In this document: piece by piece, positions 27,956-37,200 of the stretch
Position numbering within the stretch: position 1 is the first letter of the stretch
How the letters are laid out: every line of letters starts with the position of its first letter
NCBI RefSeq assembly: GCF_900009135.1
Contig: NZ_LT797706.1
Location: 44,081 to 102,759 of the forward strand
DNA length: 58,679 bases
Reading direction: 5' to 3'
Origin: Planktothrix sp. PCC 11201
GTDB lineage: Bacteria; Cyanobacteriota; Cyanobacteriia; Cyanobacteriales; Microcoleaceae
Program-made: the position numbers and the translations under genes
Notes under the pieces: generated by a model
What the model was told of the DNA's origin: nothing
Database searches by the model: none
Seen by the model: the letters and a program-made list of their open reading frames with translations, nothing else

Positions 27956-28570
27956 TTATTTTAGGCCTTGGGCACCTCCCGACTCGGGGGAATTACCGGA
28001 GGGGGTTGGCGGTTTAGGGGTGGGTGCAGAAGGAATCGGGTCAATACTAGCCGGATTAGGATTAAATAAACCCGCCAGTGTATTAACTAACGCATCACGT
28101 TCAACTCGATTTAACTGTTGAATGGCTTTTTGATCCCCGATTAAAGGATTTTCTTTTAATACTTCCTGACCGGGATAACTTAACACTAACATCGGTTCAT
28201 TGACCCCGAGATAATCGGCTAAGGTGAGTTTCCAATCAAAACGATATTGAGTTGGTCGAGCTTTCACATAAATATGATAACGAATTAACCGACTAATCAA
28301 GGTATTATCTTCGGCGACTTTCCCCGTTTCCTTGGAAAGATATTGATTTTCCTGGGGTAAATTTGGTAACTGTTCATAGACTTTTTTCCACACCTCTGAG
28401 ACCCTCACTCGTCCCGATGGGGAGGATATTTCTGATGGAGGAGTTTGGGCGAGTCCCTGAATTTCCAGACCCTCAACAAACCCACCTAAAACAATGAATA
28501 GGGTAATCGTAACGGCGAGTAATAAAAAACTTAAAATAACTGGTTTTTGGGGTTTTCGAGATTTCAACAT
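27956..28570 (-). CDS. hypothetical single-pass membrane protein with Pro-rich tail
   Basis: The frame opens at 28636, but ATG 28570 (MLKSRKPQKPVILSFLLLAV) puts basic residues directly before the membrane helix (about 11-32) and is the likelier start, giving 204 residues. The soluble part contains VWKKVYEQLPNLPQENQYLSKETGKV, LISRLIRYHIYVKARPTQYRFDWKLTLADYLG, and ends in a Pro/Ser/Gly-rich tail. I do not recognise a named domain. It lies between rpoZ and the DUF1818 gene, all on the same strand. Confidence 0.7.
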   Translation of the reverse strand: MLKSRKPQKPVILSFLLLAVTITLFIVLGGFVEGLEIQGLAQTPPSEISSPSGRVRVSEVWKKVYEQLPNLPQENQYLSKETGKVAEDNTLISRLIRYHIYVKARPTQYRFDWKLTLADYLGVNEPMLVLSYPGQEVLKENPLIGDQKAIQQLNRVERDALVNTLAGLFNPNPASIDPIPSAPTPKPPTPSGNSPESGGAQGLK

Positions 28571-28653
28571 AAACCTATGATTAAGACATCCTGGAGTCTT
28601 TATCACCTCGGTGAATGAGGTTTTAAAGACACCCAATACCGCAATTTATCAAT

Positions 28654-28896
28654 CTAACGATCCGCGATAATTTGCGGTTGATTTAGTTCATCGGACATTT
28701 CAATAATTGCGCGTAAAACAGGTTTGATGGTGTTCTCATCCCCATTATCAAAATCTTCATACCGACACCGTTTAGCCCGATTTGCGACCTGTACTGTAAT
28801 CCGATAGCGATTAGTGGCGGCACTGACGAGATCGGCAGCCCGGCGAGTAATTTCTGTTGAGTCTATTTGATGGGAACGCTTGTGCATGAAGTTCAC
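28654..28896 (-). CDS. rpoZ: DNA-directed RNA polymerase omega subunit
   Basis: Small subunit that helps fold and hold the beta-prime subunit of RNA polymerase. The 80-residue protein has the cyanobacterial omega pattern: [41 protein letters not shown] followed by [14 protein letters not shown]. The start is GTG at 28896, placed a few bases after a TTAGGAAA Shine-Dalgarno; an ATG at 28887 is too far from it. It heads a same-strand group with the membrane protein and DUF1818 genes. Confidence 0.93.
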   Translation of the reverse strand: MNFMHKRSHQIDSTEITRRAADLVSAATNRYRITVQVANRAKRCRYEDFDNGDENTIKPVLRAIIEMSDELNQPQIIADR

Positions 28897-28985
28897 GATT
28901 TCCTAACCCTAGAGTTGTGTTTATATCTTATCAAAACTCCAGGAAGTAGGGAATGGACAATGGGCAATACGGTGGAATATCCAGA

Positions 28986-29876
28986 TCATCGTTTCACTTG
29001 AACATAGGGATTGGGATCTTCTGCAATCCATCCTAAATCGGAGTTATAACGGATTTCAAAATGGAGATGGGGTTGATCCGTATCCGGTTGTCCCGTTGTT
29101 CCTACTGTTCCTAATACATCCCCTAACTTTACCGCTTGACCCAATTTCACCCCAATATTGTCCAGATGGGCATAACGGGTTTGTTTCCCTGACCCATGAT
29201 TAACCACAACTAATTTTCCATAGCCCTCCCGTTCTCCCGCAAAGGCTATTTTCCCTGCCCCAACGGATAAAACCGGAGTTCCCACCGTCGCCGTCAAGTC
29301 CAAACCACTGTGAAATATCACCTTACCCGAAACGGGATGGAGTTGCCAACCATAACCCATCTGTATTGTTGTCGGTTGGGGTAACGGATAACCTGGTAAC
29401 ACCAATATCGCCACAGTTGGTGGCCCTTTGGGTGACCAATTCACACCGGGTAAAAATAGGGCTGTTGGTTGGGTTTGACAACCATTCATTTCAAAAACCA
29501 CATCAGGACGGGCATTATAAGCTCTGACCACTTCCTGCCAACTCCGACCAGGGGGAATATCTACCCGAATCCCATTATGGGGCGGAATCAAAATCTCCTG
29601 TCCGATGGGAATCGGCCCCCGTTGTAAAATTGGATTCATCCCCAGTAGGGTTGCTGGAATCAGATTATATTGGCGGGCAATACTTTCGAGGGTATCTCCA
29701 GGGGCAATCCGATGAGGTTTTAAACGGGATAATACCGGGGTTGGGCAAACATCTTGAGCTTCTGAGTTAAAGGGTTCATTTGCCTCTACAGACCTTATCC
29801 ATGGCGTAATACTAACTAATATTCCGATTAGAGCCATCGACCGCAATAATAATATTTCTAAACGTTGAACCCGCAT
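28986..29876 (-). CDS. LysM and M23 peptidoglycan endopeptidase
   Basis: Extracytoplasmic cell-wall peptidase. The 296-residue protein has a signal segment (about 8-32), a LysM domain (PHRIAPGDTLESIARQYNLIPATLLGMNP, about 52-97), a second, weaker LysM-like repeat (VDIPPGRSWQEVVRAYNARPDVVFEMN), and an M23 domain. Zinc ligands are His189 and Asp193 in HSGLD and His272 in HLH, with His270 as the likely catalytic base. All are present, so it should be an active LytM-type hydrolase. It is divergent from the HtrA-type protease gene. Confidence 0.93.
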   Translation of the reverse strand: MRVQRLEILLLRSMALIGILVSITPWIRSVEANEPFNSEAQDVCPTPVLSRLKPHRIAPGDTLESIARQYNLIPATLLGMNPILQRGPIPIGQEILIPPHNGIRVDIPPGRSWQEVVRAYNARPDVVFEMNGCQTQPTALFLPGVNWSPKGPPTVAILVLPGYPLPQPTTIQMGYGWQLHPVSGKVIFHSGLDLTATVGTPVLSVGAGKIAFAGEREGYGKLVVVNHGSGKQTRYAHLDNIGVKLGQAVKLGDVLGTVGTTGQPDTDQPHLHFEIRYNSDLGWIAEDPNPYVQVKR

Positions 29877-30011
29877 AATCAGTAATTAATCAAATTTAAC
29901 TTTAAAGAAACCGATTCCCCTGTTAGTGATTGTTAAATAATAATCAGTTATCACCGTAATATGTAGTTTACAGTTATAATCAGATGGTGAAGTTTTTATT
30001 TTATTTCTTTC

Positions 30012-30052
30012 ACTGATTACTGATAACTGATTACTGATAACTGATTACTGAT
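30012..30052. repeat. CTGATTA/CTGATAA repeat block
   Basis: Six consecutive 7-mers alternating CTGATTA and CTGATAA, directly upstream of the HtrA-type gene (start 30072) and therefore within its leader. Confidence 0.8.
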
Positions 30053-30071
30053 TTCCACCACAGCAACAAAG

Positions 30072-31292
30072 ATGGATTTATCATTCAAACAGTTTACGAT
30101 ATACCTAGCCTTAGTTTCATTAGGTGGCGGTGGTGGATGGCTGGGAAGTCGCTATGTCCAAACTAATAACTCTGCCCAGTTATCGGCGACGGTAGCCATC
30201 GTTAAACCTATGCCTGCGGTTTCTCCCCCTAGGGTTACAGAAGATCAGATGATTGACCGCAGTAGTTCTAATTTTATTGCCGATGCCGCCGAAATTGTTG
30301 GGCCGACGGTGGTGAGAATTGATGCGACCCGCAAATCGGCACAGGATGTACCCGATGCCTTTAAAAATCCCCTATTTAAACGCTTTTTTGGCAATCAAAT
30401 CCCCACACCTGAAGACCGCGTTCGTAGAGGAACAGGTTCAGGATTTATTCTACATTCCGATGGTCGGATCATTACCAATGCCCATGTTGTGGATGGGGCG
30501 GATACGGTACAAGTTACCCTCAAAGATGGTCGGGTATTTGAAGGGAAAGTCAAAGGAGTTGACCCGATAACCGATGTGGCGGCGGTGAAAATTGAGGGGA
30601 AAGAGTTACCGACCGCTCCGATTGGTTTCTCTGACCATTTGGTTCCGGGTCAGTGGGCGATCGCCATTGGTAATCCCCTAGGATTAGATAATACCGTAAC
30701 GATTGGGATTATCAGTGCTACAGATCGTTCCAGTACCCAAGTCGGAATTCCCGATAAACGAGTTCGCTTTATTCAAACCGATGCGGCCATCAATCCCGGA
30801 AACTCCGGCGGGCCATTATTAAACGATCAAGGTCATGTGATTGGGATTAATACGGCAATTCGGGCTAATGCCCAGGGTCTGGGATTTGCCATTCCCATTG
30901 AAACCGCAATCCGCATCGCCAGTCAACTTTTTGTTAAAGGGAAGGCAGATCATCCCTATCTGGGTGTACAGATGGTGGAACTCAGTCCGGTGGTGAAGGC
31001 GGAAATGAATCAGCAACTGGAAGTTAAATTAACCCAGGACACCGGGGTGATTGTGGTGCGGGTGGTAGAGGATTCCCCCGCCGCCCAAATGGGAATTCTC
31101 AAGGGGGATATCCTCACAGCCATTGACGGCAGTGAGGTTAATACTCCGGCTCAAGTCCAAGAACAAATTGAAACTAAGACGGTTGGGGAAGAACTTCCCG
31201 TCGAAATCAACCGTCAGGGCCAAAGACAAACCCTGATGATTAAAACCGCCGTGTTCCCAGAATCCGCCTTAGCCGGGGAATTCAATAATTAA
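30072..31292 (+). CDS. HtrA/Deg-family serine protease
   Basis: Envelope protease of the HhoA/HhoB/HtrA group, which degrades or refolds damaged periplasmic or thylakoid-lumen proteins. The 406-residue protein has an N-terminal anchor or signal (about 8-28, with a GGGGGWLGS stretch), a trypsin-like domain with the full triad His138 (NAHVVDG), Asp168 (ITDVAAV) and Ser245 (GNSGGPL), and one C-terminal PDZ domain (about 300-395, VRVVEDSPAAQMGILKGDILTAIDG). Which of the three cyanobacterial paralogues it is cannot be settled from sequence reading alone. It converges with and overlaps the DUF760 gene by 4 bp. Confidence 0.95.
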   Translation: MDLSFKQFTIYLALVSLGGGGGWLGSRYVQTNNSAQLSATVAIVKPMPAVSPPRVTEDQMIDRSSSNFIADAAEIVGPTVVRIDATRKSAQDVPDAFKNPLFKRFFGNQIPTPEDRVRRGTGSGFILHSDGRIITNAHVVDGADTVQVTLKDGRVFEGKVKGVDPITDVAAVKIEGKELPTAPIGFSDHLVPGQWAIAIGNPLGLDNTVTIGIISATDRSSTQVGIPDKRVRFIQTDAAINPGNSGGPLLNDQGHVIGINTAIRANAQGLGFAIPIETAIRIASQLFVKGKADHPYLGVQMVELSPVVKAEMNQQLEVKLTQDTGVIVVRVVEDSPAAQMGILKGDILTAIDGSEVNTPAQVQEQIETKTVGEELPVEINRQGQRQTLMIKTAVFPESALAGEFNN

Positions 31293-31630
31293 TCCGGTGT
31301 TTTGGAATCAATCGAAGCGGTGCGGGATAGGTTTTCTTCCAGGTGCATCCGTTGTTCCATTTGGCGTAAAAAGTACCCGGTCATCATTGCCGATGCTAAC
31401 AGACCCGCCAAGTTTTCGCGGTTGGTTGTAATCTGCACATCAAAGTGATCGGAGGGGAGTACCCCGACTAATCCTTGGACGTTTTTACTAATGATTTCTT
31501 TAATTTCCAAACTCGCAGACTGAGCAACTGTCGCCAAGACATCGGGATGTTGACTTTGCAGGTAGGTCAACAACGGATTTTCGGCGGTCTCTTGAACATC
31601 AGATTTAAGGAAGTCAGAGTTAAAAACCAT
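31289..31630 (-). CDS. DUF760 family protein
   Basis: 113 residues of a cyanobacteria/chloroplast family of unknown function. Recognisable segments are NPLLTYLQSQHPDVLATVAQSASLEIKEIISKNVQGLVGVLPSDHFDVQITTNRENLAGLLASAMMTGYFLRQMEQRM. It is helical, with no signal or membrane helix. It shares its strand with scpB upstream (gap about 50 bp), and its stop overlaps the converging protease gene. Confidence 0.9.
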   Translation of the reverse strand: MVFNSDFLKSDVQETAENPLLTYLQSQHPDVLATVAQSASLEIKEIISKNVQGLVGVLPSDHFDVQITTNRENLAGLLASAMMTGYFLRQMEQRMHLEENLSRTASIDSKTPD

Positions 31631-31679
31631 GATCTGCGTCTCTATATCATGCTTATGCTATCTATAGTTTATCTTATTT

Positions 31680-32225
31680 TTACACTTCGCTGGTAGGCTT
31701 GGTGTCGAGAACCGGTAAAGGGGCATCCAGGGGTAAATCGTCGCTAAAGTTTAATGAAAGTTGTTGGGGAAGCTGATCAACTTGGAAATACTGATGGAAT
31801 TTTTTAGTCACTTGTAACCAATGGGAGCGGGAATTAGCTTGTTTGCGTTTCTGAACAAATCCCAGTTCTACGAGTTCGGTGACTTGTTGATAGGCTCCTG
31901 ACCCTCTTAATTCTACTAAATCGGTTTGGGTAATGCCACCCTTGAGGGCGATCGCTGCTAAAGTTCTTAATGCCCCAACCCCTAACTCCGGTGCTACTAA
32001 GCTTTGCATTAATGACCGATAGGCTTCTCGCAGTTGTAAGCTATATCCAGAATCGGTTTCTACGACTTCTAAGGCACTATCCCGATGGGCGTAGTCAGAC
32101 ATCAGTTGAATCAGTGCTTCTTCGACTTCGGTGCGATCGCACCCGGCTAATTCTGCGAGTCCAGCAATGGAAAGCGATTGACCTTTTAAATACAAAATTG
32201 CTTCAATTTTCGCCAATAAACTCAT
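31680..32225 (-). CDS. scpB: SMC-ScpAB complex subunit ScpB
   Basis: Kleisin-associated winged-helix subunit of the condensin complex for chromosome folding and segregation. The frame opens at 32300, but ATG 32225 (MSLLAKIEAILYLKGQSLSI) is the family's usual start, giving about 181 residues. Conserved ScpB text: AGLAELAGCDRTEVEEALIQLMSDY, SGYSLQLREAYRSLM and ALRTLAAIALKGGITQTDLVELRGSGAYQQVTELVELGFV. The partner scpA is not in the window. Confidence 0.92.
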   Translation of the reverse strand: MSLLAKIEAILYLKGQSLSIAGLAELAGCDRTEVEEALIQLMSDYAHRDSALEVVETDSGYSLQLREAYRSLMQSLVAPELGVGALRTLAAIALKGGITQTDLVELRGSGAYQQVTELVELGFVQKRKQANSRSHWLQVTKKFHQYFQVDQLPQQLSLNFSDDLPLDAPLPVLDTKPTSEV

Positions 32226-32561
32226 TTTGAACAACAGATGAAAGATCACGGTTTGGGGTTCGTAACTGTTGACTGTACACACTTGTCCGTCAAGCGTCAA
32301 CTTTTAGCCGGGGATTGGTGTTAGAATCCCGGTCTGTACTTACAGTTAACAAAATTTTTGTATATTTTTTCAGCAAATATTATTTGATCCCCTTTCTGTC
32401 TAAGACAATATTTTTTTCAACTCTCTAAAGATAGATTTTACTTGGAAACGGCAACTTAATTAAACTTAACAAAAATATAGATGAACTGTAAGTTAGATAA
32501 CAAAGTTAGGGAAATCGATCATCCATAATTGAGTTTATATAATTATTTGGGATCGATCAAC
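32226..32561. other. AT-rich divergent intergenic region
   Basis: Between scpB (minus) and the Cys-rich gene (plus). It contains a CCGGGGAT/ATCCCGG partial hairpin near 32312-32334 and several T-tracts. Promoters for both flanking genes must lie here; I cannot place them with confidence. Confidence 0.35.
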
Positions 32562-32777
32562 ATGAACAGGGAAAATGCAGTTCCCTCAAATTGCCGTAAT
32601 TGCCTCCACTACAAACCAGAAGGCAGACGGGGAGGAACTTGTCAGATGTTCCACGCGCCTGTCCAAAGTCATTGGAAATCCTGTTCCTTAGCCGCCTTAC
32701 CCTTTATTTACTTATTAGATCGGGCAGATGCGGAATTTTATGGCATACCCGATGAAAAAGAGCAGAAAGTTTCCTGA
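32562..32777 (+). CDS. small Cys-rich protein, possible metal or Fe-S binder
   Basis: 71 residues from ATG 32562 (the frame opens earlier at 32529, but this start lies closest to the conserved part). Four cysteines are arranged CRNC, then GGTC, then KSC within 30 residues: NCRNCLHYKPEGRRGGTCQMF and HWKSCSLAALPF. The CxxC-x-YYKPEGRRGG pattern is conserved among cyanobacterial small proteins, but I know of no named function. Zinc or Fe-S binding is inferred from the four cysteines. Confidence 0.75.
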   Translation: MNRENAVPSNCRNCLHYKPEGRRGGTCQMFHAPVQSHWKSCSLAALPFIYLLDRADAEFYGIPDEKEQKVS

Positions 32778-32961
32778 ACCCAACCCCCGATCAATTTTAT
32801 CATTAATTAGGACAAAAACCATGACTGACATCGCCAAAAAATCTATAAAAGAAAACAAAAATTGTTGCTGCTTTAAAGTATTAAATTTTGACTAAATTTC
32901 CAGAAACTTGTTTTGAAAATTTATGTTAGAATGGAATTTCAGATTTTTTTAAGATTAATCA

Positions 32962-33807
32962 ATGACCATAAGTTTAAAATCCCAATTAACTCAGCATCTA
33001 CAACAAATTATTAGAGAACGTGACCCTTATTTGGCTTCTGAGGGTCATTTTTATGTCCGTGAATATATTCGTCAGCAACTCCAACAATGGGGAACTGTGA
33101 TCACCGATGAGTTTGAACTTAGGGGAAAAACTCATCAAAATTTAATCCTAAATTTACCTGCTATTTCCAAATCAAACAATTCTATTATTTTAATTGGTGC
33201 CCATTATGATACCGTACCAGGGTGTCCTGGGGCCGATGATAATGGTACAGGAGTTGCGGTTTTATTGGAATTAGCCGCATCGATTGCTCAACATCCTCTT
33301 AAATACCCGGTTCAATGTGTAGCTTTTGATTTAGAAGAATATGGTTTTTTAGGGAGTCAACATTATGCCCAATCCTTAAAAGAACAAAACCAGTCTATTC
33401 GCCTGATGCTTTCCCTAGAAATGTTAGGCTATTGTAATCCTAATCCTAATTCTCAACGCTATCCCCCCGGATTAAAATATTTTTATCCGAATTGTGGGGA
33501 TTATATTGCTTTAATTGGTAACTTAAAAACTATCCCTGATTTAATTAGAATTAGTCGAGGAATTCGCCAAACTAAAACGCCTTGTCAATGGCTACCTGTT
33601 CCCAACCGAGGAATGATGGTTCCCGATACCAGACGGAGTGATCAGGTTCCTTTTTGGGATTTAGGATATGCAGCAATTATGGTGACAGATACAGCCAATT
33701 TACGGAATCCTCACTACCATCAACCGACGGATACTTTAGAAACCCTAGATTTAGATTTTCTCGCCGGAGTTTGTCAAGGTTTATTATCAGGTTTGCGAAG
33801 AATTTGA
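32962..33807 (+). CDS. M28-family zinc aminopeptidase
   Basis: 281 residues of the two-zinc M28 peptidase family. Visible ligands and catalytic residues are His81 and Asp83 in GAHYDTVPG, the bridging Asp92 or Asp93 in GADDNGTG, catalytic Glu125 and ligand Glu126 in DLEEYGFLGS, and a C-terminal His in NPHYHQPTDT. The length is that of a single catalytic domain. No signal peptide is apparent, so it is predicted cytoplasmic. It probably removes N-terminal residues from peptides; the substrate is unknown. Confidence 0.92.
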   Translation: MTISLKSQLTQHLQQIIRERDPYLASEGHFYVREYIRQQLQQWGTVITDEFELRGKTHQNLILNLPAISKSNNSIILIGAHYDTVPGCPGADDNGTGVAVLLELAASIAQHPLKYPVQCVAFDLEEYGFLGSQHYAQSLKEQNQSIRLMLSLEMLGYCNPNPNSQRYPPGLKYFYPNCGDYIALIGNLKTIPDLIRISRGIRQTKTPCQWLPVPNRGMMVPDTRRSDQVPFWDLGYAAIMVTDTANLRNPHYHQPTDTLETLDLDFLAGVCQGLLSGLRRI

Positions 33808-34219
33808 CCTTCTATTCGGGAGATTCTGGGTTCAGAAAAAAAAATTTATAGGCGGAGAAAAAGTCCCTGAATAAATTAAAATTTATTACAACTTGTTGAA
33901 CAGTTATAGCACTACGCACTAGGGAACAGGCAATAGATAACAGTAAGTAGTGAATGAATTTCGGGATTTAGAAGTGTCCTAACTGTAATGCGTAGCACTA
34001 TAGCCACTGCCTGATTATCAGTTACAGAAATCATTAAGGAATGAAAAATAAATAACTTGCACAATTAAACCCTAGAAACCCTGATCTACGGTAAACTATT
34101 ACTCAATTAGTCACCTTATTGGTTTTTCATTCCTAAGTTTTAAACAGTTGCCAAGGCGGTTAGGACATTCACCGAAAGCGAAAAGCATTCCCCATTCCCT
34201 TGCGTTCATTAGAATCACA
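33808..34219. other. intergenic region with MITE-like element
   Basis: About 410 bp between the M28 gene and the giant kinase gene. The centre is the MITE-like repeat (33905-34002). The remaining DNA holds no supported gene and should include the kinase promoter. Confidence 0.45.
33905..34002. repeat. MITE-like element, second copy
   Basis: Ends TATAGCACTACGCA and TGCGTAGCACTATA are inverted with two mismatches. The interior shares GATTTAGAAGTGTCCTAACT with the reverse complement of the 27192-27280 copy and the GTAAGTAGTGAATGA text with 55833-55893. About 98 bp, no coding capacity. Confidence 0.8.
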
Positions 34220-37200
34220 ATGACTATCGACTTAGCTGGTTATCAACTCGTTGAAACCCTTCACAGCGGGGTCAGAACTTCCGTTTATCGCGCTCGCAAG
34301 GAGTCGGAAGTTTCCAGCGTGATTATCAAAACCTTAAGGGCTGAATATCCCACCCTTTCTGATATCACCCACCTGCGGCACGAATATCAAATTCTGCACA
34401 GCCTGAACGCCGAAAATATTGTCAAAGCGATTAGTTTAGAAAGCCATAAAAACGGTTTAGCACTAATCCTAGAAGATTCAGGTGCGGAGTCTTTGAGCGA
34501 TTGGATTCAGGGTAAAAAATTACCCATGATTCAATTTCTTTCCCTGGCTTTGCAACTGGTCTGTGCCTTAGCCGAACTGCATAAACATAATATTATTCAT
34601 AAAGATATCAAGCCCCAAAATATTGTCATCAACCCAACCACAGAAACAGTTAAAATAATTGATTTCAGCATCGCTTCTCGCCTAGAACGAGAAAATCAGG
34701 CACTATCCCATCCCGACCTCCTCGAAGGCACTTTAGCCTATATGTCCCCCGAACAAACGGGCAGAATGAATCGGTCAATTGACTACCGCACCGACTTTTA
34801 TTCCCTGGGAGTCACCTTCTATGAAATACTCACAGGACAGTTGCCTTTTAATAGCACAGATCCGTTGGAATTAGTCCATAGTCATATTGCTAAAACTCCC
34901 ATTCCCCCCGATCAGATCAATCCAGAAATTCCGCCCCAAATTTCAGCGATCGCCCTCAAATTATTAGCCAAAAATGCCGAAGATCGCTATCAAAGTGCCC
35001 AGGGACTGAAATTCGACTTAGAAACCTGCTTAATGAATCTCAAGGCGAAGGTCGAGATCACCGACTTTGTGGCCGGGAGTGCGGATAAAGCCGGACAATT
35101 GAATATACCCCAAAAGCTCTACGGTCGCGACCCAGAAGTGAATGAACTCCTAGAAACCTTTAATTGTGTAGTCCGGGGTACAACGGAATTAATGCTAGTT
35201 TCCGGTTATTCTGGGATTGGCAAAACCGTTTTAGTCAATGAAGTTCACAAACCCATTGTCCGCCAACGGGGTTATTTTATTGCCGGAAAATTTGACCAAT
35301 TCAAACGCAATATTCCCTATGCTTCCTTAATTCAAGCCTTCCAATCCTTAATTCAACAATTACTCACCGAAAGTGAAGCAGAAATTCAGATTTGGAAACA
35401 AAAACTCCTAGGTGCTTTGGGGGTTAACGGGCAAATCATTATTGATGTGATTCCCGAAGTTGAATTAATTATTAGTAAACAGCCTCCCGTACAGCAACTC
35501 GGGCCGACCGAATCTCAAAACCGTTTTAGTCGAGTCTTTAAACAATTTATTGGCGTATTTACCACCGTTGAACACCCCCTCGTTGTCTTTCTCGATGACT
35601 TGCAATGGGCAGATTCGGCGTCCCTGAAATTAATTGAACTCCTGATCACTGATAGCGACAGCCAATATTTATTAATCATTGGAGCCTATCGAGATAACGA
35701 AGTTTTTCCCACCCATCCGACCATTCAAACCATTGAAAAAATTCAACAAGCGGGTGCAACGGTCAAGAAGATCTTACTTAAGCCCCTGCAACTGGTTCAT
35801 GTCACAGAATTAATCGACGAGACTTTGAATAATGAAGCAATCAAACCAGAATCTCTGTCGGTAGAGACGCAAACTTTTGCCTCTTTACTGTTCAATAAAA
35901 CCCAAGGAAATCCCTTTTTCTTAACTCAACTGCTCAAAACTCTTTACCAAGAAGATTTGCTGGTTTATGACTTGTATTCAAGTTGGTGGCAGTGGAACAT
36001 CGAACACATTCAAGCCATTGGCATCACCGATTATAATGTAGTGGAACTGATTGCCAGAAATATTCGCAAACTGTCCCCGGAAACTCAAAAAGTCCTAAAA
36101 TTAGCAGCTTGTATTGGCAACACCTTTAACTTAGATGTCCTGGCAATTGTTAACGAGAAATCCTGCTTACTGACGGCTGCACATTTGTGGTCAGCACTTC
36201 AGGCGGGCTTGATTTTGCCCCTGGGCAATGAGTACAAAATTCCCCTGGCATTTAATCAAGAAGAATCGGCAGACGTCATTTTAACTGATGTCAAGGTAGA
36301 CTACAAATTTTTACATGACCGCGTGCAGCAAGCCGCCTATTCTTTGATTCCCGACGAGCAAAAAAAACAAACTCACCTAAAAATCGGTCAACTGCTTCTA
36401 CACTCAACCACACCGGAAGAACAAAAAGAAAATATTTTTGCTTTAGTTAATCAACTCAATTATGGGATTGAATTACTGATAACTAAAACAGAAAAATATG
36501 AATTAGCTCGACTTAATCTGATCGCTGGACAGAAAGCCAAAGCAGCCACCGCCTACGAGTCGGCGGTCAAATATTTGAATCTAGGCATAGGAATCCTCGC
36601 TTCAGATTCCTGGGAAACCGACTATGATTTAACCTTTGATCTGTATATAGAAACGATGGCTGCGGAATTTTTAAACATCAACTTTGAGCAGGCAAAACTG
36701 CTATCAGAAGTGGTGTTAAACCACGCCCAAACTATCCTAGGTCGAGTCAAAGTTTATGAACTACAAGTACAGTTTTATATTGCTCAAAACCAAATGCAAC
36801 CTGCTTTAGAAGCGGGTCTGCAAGCAATAGAGATGTTGGGGATATCCCTTTCTAAAGAACCGCCCGGTCAGATGAACCCTGAAGATCTAGCCAATTTACC
36901 GGAAATGACGGCACTGGAGGAGCTTGCAGCCATGCGTCTGTTAATGATGATTGCCCCTCCGGTTTATTTCGGGGCTCCGGCGATGTTTCCCCAGGTGCCC
37001 TATACCATGATGGCTCTTTCGATTCAATATGGTAATTCACCACTGGCCTCTATTGGCTATGGATTTTATGCCATGATTTTGTGTGGTTCGTCCGCCGGGA
37101 TTAATTCGGGATATCAATTTGGACAACTGGCGGTCAAGGTACTTGATCAATTTGATGCTCGCTCCCATAAAGCTCAAATCACCACCATATTTAATGCCCA

